Positions 54,478-58,131 of a stretch of DNA of 58,131 nucleotides are shown here, in pieces. The translations under genes and the position numbers were made by a program. The notes under the pieces are model-generated. The model ran no database searches, was not told where the DNA came from, and worked only from the letters and a program-made list of their open reading frames with translations. Position 1 is the stretch's first letter. Each line of letters opens with the position of its first letter. This stretch comes from Rhodospirillales bacterium (lineage in GTDB: Bacteria; Pseudomonadota; Alphaproteobacteria; Reyranellales; Reyranellaceae), in contig WHTW01000034.1 in assembly GCA_009377525.1 (NCBI GenBank), forward strand, positions 1-58,131. The letters run 5' to 3'.

Positions 54478-55482
54478 TCAGATCGGCTTGGCTAGCGACT
54501 GCGCGATATTTTTGGCGAGCATGTCGAGCGTATAGAACTTCATCAGCTGATCGCGCCCCCAGGACAGCTCCAGCGACTCGATCATCATCATCGAGGCCAG
54601 TCGACGTGAGTCGTCCTGGAACGTCTCGGCTCGTGGCTTGCGACGCAGCTCGTAACGGGCGAGCGCGCCGGGTAGGAAACGGGCGTCGGTGCGGCCAAGC
54701 TCGTCGTCGAGCACTGCGGCCGACTCCAGGGCCATCGACGCGCCGACACCTGCTGTCGGGAGAAAGGCGCATGCTGCGTCGCCCAGCAGCACTACACGGC
54801 CCTTGATCCAGTTCTCGCTTCGCGCGTCCGTGAGATGCCACCAGAATGTCTGTCCGAGATCGTCGGGCAAGCTCGCCATGACATCGGCAATGCTGTCGCC
54901 AAGCGCGGCGAAATGCGCCTTCACCTTGCGGCCGTCGCGGCCGACCGCGTCAGGCCCCATGATGCGCGTCGGCGTGGCAGCGACAACGCCGAGGCCACCT
55001 TTGATCGGATAGATGCCGAGGAAGCGGCCTGCGCCCCAGTGCTCGACGACCGCGGTGGGCGGGCGCGCCGAGCCGCGCACGACCCACACCCAATAGGCCG
55101 TCGTCAGCGCGGTGCGTGTCTTCAGGCTCGCTACCGCCTCGAGAAAGCGCACGACTTCATCGGCGTTCAGTACCACCGGCAGCTTGCGCGGCTCGCGCGC
55201 GTAGGGGATGCGCTCCGGGATCTCAGCCTGCCCCAGCGTCACCCCATAGAAGAACCGCAGCGCGCAAACCGTCTGGTTCAGCGCCGGCCACGAAATGCCG
55301 GTCGACACCAGATGCACCTGGAAGGCGCGGACGTCCTCCACACTCAGCCGATCCGGCGAGCGGCTAAAGTATCGGCTGAACTTCGTAACCGCATACAGGT
55401 AGGATCGCTGCGTCGCCGGCGACAGATTGCGGACGGTCATGTCCTCGATCATGCGGCGGCGTAGAGGGCTCATCTCGGCCAT
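54478..55482 (-). pseudogene. chimera: tyrosine recombinase N-terminus fused to flavin monooxygenase C-terminus
   Basis: 334 aa in one open frame. Residues 1 to about 125 are the core-binding domain of an IS91-associated integrase (MSPLRRRMIEDMTVRNLSPA ... NADEVVRFLEAVASLKTRTA, LTTAY). From about residue 126 it is the 3' half of an FAD monooxygenase (EHWGAGRFLGIYPIKGGLGV; WIKGRVVLLGDAACAFLPTA, GVGASMALESAAVL). Neither catalytic centre is whole: no recombinase RHRY box and no N-terminal FAD Rossmann. Joined at about 55107. AGGAGC precedes ATG 55482. Confidence 0.8.
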
Positions 55483-55562
55483 CGGGGGCTCCTGTCTTGA
55501 GGGTTGGGCTTCGCAACCGCAATCCTCTCAGACAGGACGCCTTCCCTCTAACCCTTCACCCC

Positions 55563-55592
55563 AATCCCGCGGCAGCGGGTTCGTTCAATCCC
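55563..55592. other. probable terminus of the IS91-type remnant
   Basis: AATCCCGCGGCAGCGGGTTC then GTTCAA resembles 19978-20010 upstream of the other integrase. It has an inverted repeat CCCGC/GCGGG. Inferred boundary between the IS91 remnant and the GST gene. Confidence 0.45.
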
Positions 55593-55639
55593 CTCCCGAG
55601 TCCTTCAGAACGGAAAACGCTCTAGGGAACGTCGGGGAC

Positions 55640-56156
55640 TGGTCCTACTGACGGGATCCACTTCAGGTCAGAAGTCGCTTATGCACCCACGCTGGTCTTG
55701 GACGATGGAGCCTCGCCCTCCGAAACGCTGGCGATCACGACCTATCTGGACGACACCAAGCCCGAGAAGAATCTCATCCCGCCCGCTGGGAGTATCGAAC
55801 GCGTGAAGCTGTTGGAGCTTCAGACCTTCATCACGACCGAGATCCATCAAAAGTTCATTCCGGTGTTCCGTGACTATGTGACGGAGGATGCGAAGAACCG
55901 GTTCCGCAACATGCTGATCAAGAGTTTTGGGACATTGGACGAACGATTCGCCGACGGCCGCATTTACCTCACCGGCGAGACCTTCACAGTTGCCGACGCC
56001 TATCTGTTTTCGATAACGCCGTGGGTAGAGCGCACTCACGTGAACATCAGTCACCTGAAGAAGCTTTGGGCCTTCCAGGATCGGGTTGCTGGCCGACCTG
56101 CCGTTCAGGCTGCCCTCCTGGATGAGGCAGCGGCCGCAGCGGGGCGCCCGCTCTAA
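55640..56156 (+). pseudogene. glutathione S-transferase-like protein, 5'-truncated
   Basis: The open frame encodes APTLVLDDGASPSETLAITT then the helical C-terminal domain (FITTEIHQKFIPVFRDYVTE, YLTGETFTVADAYLFSITPW). The first beta-alpha unit with the catalytic residue is missing: the frame enters at the VPALVLDDG stage, about residue 50 of a normal GST. A TTG at 55698 could start a short product. Truncated next to the IS91 terminus. Confidence 0.75.
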
Positions 56157-56420
56157 CGGGCCAACTATGTCGTCGTCCGCCCAGGCGCTGGCCGTCTAGC
56201 GCTGCGTCGGGGATAAATGATGAAGCTGGCTAACAGCACGGGCAAGGCCGATGAGTCAGCGTTCCTGCTGACGCCAGTTGCGACGCGAACATTGCGGCCT
56301 CATCTGCCGTTTGAGCCATCACGCCTCAGGATCGACCATTGTCAACGCCATCGCCACAAATGTAAGCTTTGGTGCGAGAGGACGTAAGCCTAGGAAGATC
56401 GTTAGCGGGCCGATACCGCC

Positions 56421-57617
56421 ATGTTCAAAGGGCACGATCCATATCTTGTCGCGCTCTCGGTGGCGATCGCGATTCTGGGTGGTTACACCGGCTTCGGCCT
56501 TGCGGCGCGCATCCGCGCCACGCCGGGCGCGAGCCGGCGCGTGCTGCTGGCGGGCGCCGCGGGATTCCTGGCGGTCGGCATCTGGACGATGCATTTCATC
56601 GGCATGCTGGCCGCGCCGCTGCCGATGGATGCGGTCTACCTCGTGCTGCCGACCATCGTCTCCTTTCTCATCTGCGTACTGGTCGTCGGCGTCTCGATGT
56701 TCTTCGTCAGCGTCGGCGAGCCTTCCATCGCGCACGTGACCGCCTCCGCCCTGCTGCTCGGCCTCGGCATCGCGTCGATGCACTATGTCGGCATTCACGG
56801 CCTGGCGGGCGGCTTCCATATCGAGCATGAGCCGGCCCTGGTCGGTCTGGCCGTGCTCATCGGGCTGGGCGCCGCCTATGGCGGGCTGAGGATCTTCCTG
56901 GCGCGCCAAGGCGGCTTGCGGCTGGCCTTGAGCGCCGTCGCCTTTGGCCTTGCGGTGTCCGGCATGCACTACACGGCCATGTACGGCATGCATTTCCGCC
57001 CCGGCCACGAGCCTGCTCACACGGTCGGCGGTCCGGCCGTCTCGGCGCATGCCCTCGCCCTGATCGTGGCGATCCTCTGCTTCCTGGTCGCCGCTGCCTT
57101 CCTGCTGTTCCTGGTCCCCGAACCGCGCCGGCGGACGGCCGAGGCGACCGCCGGCGATGTCGCAAGCCCGCCGGTGCTGGACCCGGCCGTCGCGACGATG
57201 GTCAGGCCGGAGCCCCCTCCCGGACGGGCGGCTGCGACGAGCCCGCGGCTGATGGCGGCGCCACTGGGCGGGCTCGGCCAGCCGCCGGTCGCGCCGGCCT
57301 CCCGCCTGCCGGTCGAGGGTGTCGACGGGACGCATTTCATCGACGTCGCCGATGTCCGGAGCGTCAGGGCGGATGCTCACTATACTCGCGTCCACGACGG
57401 CACACGGGAGCGCATGTCCCCGTGGTCGATCTCGGAAGCCGAGGCACAGCTCGATCCCGCGCTGTTCGTGCGGGTCCATCGCAGCCACATCGTGGCGATC
57501 CCGCATGTCACCTTCATCCGCAAGGAAGGAGACGGCGCCGTGGTCGGCCTGGATGGTCCGGCGCCGCATCGGGTAGCCATGGCGTCCAAACGTGGACTGT
57601 CTCGCGCCGTAGCGTAG
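56421..57617 (+). CDS. MHYT-domain sensor with LytTR DNA-binding domain
   Basis: 398 aa. Seven hydrophobic segments carry three MHYT-type motifs: MHFIGM (57-62), MHYVGI (120-125) and MHYTAM (182-187), proposed copper or gas-ligand sites. A Pro/Ala linker leads to a C-terminal LytTR domain, about residues 290-398 (DVRSVRADAHYTRVHDGTRE, DPALFVRVHRSHIVAI). The plan is that of CoxC/CoxH regulators linked to CO-dehydrogenase genes in Oligotropha. No cox genes in the window. A membrane-bound one-component transcription factor. Confidence 0.88.
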   Translation: MFKGHDPYLVALSVAIAILGGYTGFGLAARIRATPGASRRVLLAGAAGFLAVGIWTMHFIGMLAAPLPMDAVYLVLPTIVSFLICVLVVGVSMFFVSVGEPSIAHVTASALLLGLGIASMHYVGIHGLAGGFHIEHEPALVGLAVLIGLGAAYGGLRIFLARQGGLRLALSAVAFGLAVSGMHYTAMYGMHFRPGHEPAHTVGGPAVSAHALALIVAILCFLVAAAFLLFLVPEPRRRTAEATAGDVASPPVLDPAVATMVRPEPPPGRAAATSPRLMAAPLGGLGQPPVAPASRLPVEGVDGTHFIDVADVRSVRADAHYTRVHDGTRERMSPWSISEAEAQLDPALFVRVHRSHIVAIPHVTFIRKEGDGAVVGLDGPAPHRVAMASKRGLSRAVA

Positions 57618-57691
57618 TGACGTTTGCGGCATATTCGGCGGCCGAGGCTGATGTGCTCGGGGAATCGCCAACCCGTGCTTGATCGCGATCT

Positions 57692-57712
57692 CCTAGCCCA
57701 ACTTGCGCAGAA
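57692..57712. repeat. IS end motif (copy 1 of 3)
   Basis: CTAGCCCAACTTGCGCAGAA, about 75 nt beyond the stop of the transposase at 57785, so probably the terminal repeat of that IS. TAGCCCAACTTGCGCAGAA recurs at 10347-10365 and a close copy on the minus strand at 20129-20147. Confidence 0.55.
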
Positions 57713-57784
57713 TCGACACCCTGCATCAACGGAATCAATGAGTTAGCCGGAAAGTTGGCACTACATTTTTGGTTCTGATGTGGC

Positions 57785-58131
57785 TCAGGCGCTGACCGCG
57801 AGCGGTAGCTCGATATCGTCGGTGCGCATGCGCTTGGGCAGGACGAGGCCAAGGCGGTCGAGCAAGGCAGCCTGAGCCGGGTCCGGTTGAGTGACGCAGC
57901 GCAGGCGGATCTCGCCGTGCATGGTGGTGGGCAAGATGACGTCGTGCGACTGGATGCGGGCGAACTCTTCGAGCACGGTGCGCGGCGAGTTGCCGAGGCC
58001 TGAGCGCTGCTGCCACATCTCGAGGCTCTTCCACAGCACGAAGGCGAGAAAGCAGACCAGGATATGGGCCTGCACGCGATCGGCGCGCTGATGCCAGATC
58101 GGTCGCACGCGCAGCTGATCCTTGTGGATGC
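57785..58131 (-). CDS. IS4/IS1634-type transposase, C-terminal part (runs off window)
   Basis: At least 115 aa, beginning beyond the window. [20 protein letters not shown] then [20 protein letters not shown] is the signature near the C terminus of IS1634/IS4-type transposases. The catalytic glutamate would lie just upstream in the YREx2Ex3 to RPI region. Stop at 57787-57785. Confidence 0.82.
   Translation of the reverse strand, partial: IHKDQLRVRPIWHQRADRVQAHILVCFLAFVLWKSLEMWQQRSGLGNSPRTVLEEFARIQSHDVILPTTMHGEIRLRCVTQPDPAQAALLDRLGLVLPKRMRTDDIELPLAVSA

Noticed and set aside
56157..56420. Short plus-strand ORF before the MHYT gene (from 56220)
   Set aside because: About 60 codons, no motif, Arg/His-rich end; not supported.

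Overview
The window is GC-rich DNA of alphaproteobacterial character. It carries TRAP and ABC importers, Rieske ring-hydroxylating dioxygenases, LLM flavin monooxygenases, a BT1-type carrier, an MHYT-LytTR regulator and rhizobial/Reyranella-like IS91, IS630, IS256 and IS66 debris. The genus is a guess (Reyranella- or Bradyrhizobium-like). I saw no rRNA, tRNA or CRISPR array.

Layout. 1-12.1 kb is ordinary chromosome: an LLM oxidoreductase, an ABC solute-binding protein, a lipoprotein, an alpha/beta hydrolase, a fibronectin-III membrane protein, a BT1-type carrier with RidA, a frameshifted bestrophin, a Baeyer-Villiger-type flavin monooxygenase and an M23 peptidase. 12.1-20.5 kb is accessory: a decayed heavy-metal RND pump, an MFS carrier, and an IS91-type element whose tyrosine recombinase gene is split by a 2.5-kb serine-recombinase element. 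20.5-24.5 kb holds a Crp/Fnr regulator, an orphan TRAP binding protein, a tiny Flp pilin and an SsuD-like monooxygenase.

24.5-37 kb is the most interesting part: two paralogous ring-hydroxylating dioxygenase sets around an IclR regulator. The right-hand set is interleaved with a TRAP importer in one apparent operon: alpha subunit, DctP, beta subunit, DctQ, DctM, a small unknown protein, a ferredoxin-reductase (frameshifted), a Rieske ferredoxin, an SDR and an EamA exporter. It looks like a self-contained import, ring-oxidation and dehydrogenation pathway for an organic acid. The SsuD-like enzyme and a TauD remnant hint at a sulfonated substrate, which is inference.

37-44 kb holds a PPOX-family protein and a complete Dpp/Opp-type peptide ABC operon. 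44-58 kb is a patchwork of small genes (HicB-like, zinc-ribbon, CBS-BON, epoxide-hydrolase-like), a PaaK/CapK-like ligase, an RTX protein with DUF4214 units, an XRE regulator belonging to a dispersed repeat family, an intact IS630 element, a chimeric integrase/flavin-monooxygenase ORF, a truncated GST, an MHYT-LytTR regulator and the end of an IS4/IS1634-type transposase running off the window.

Many genes here are broken by single-base frameshifts or nonsense codons, so either the region is decaying or the assembly has residual indels. Starts were chosen from ribosome-binding sites and overlaps.
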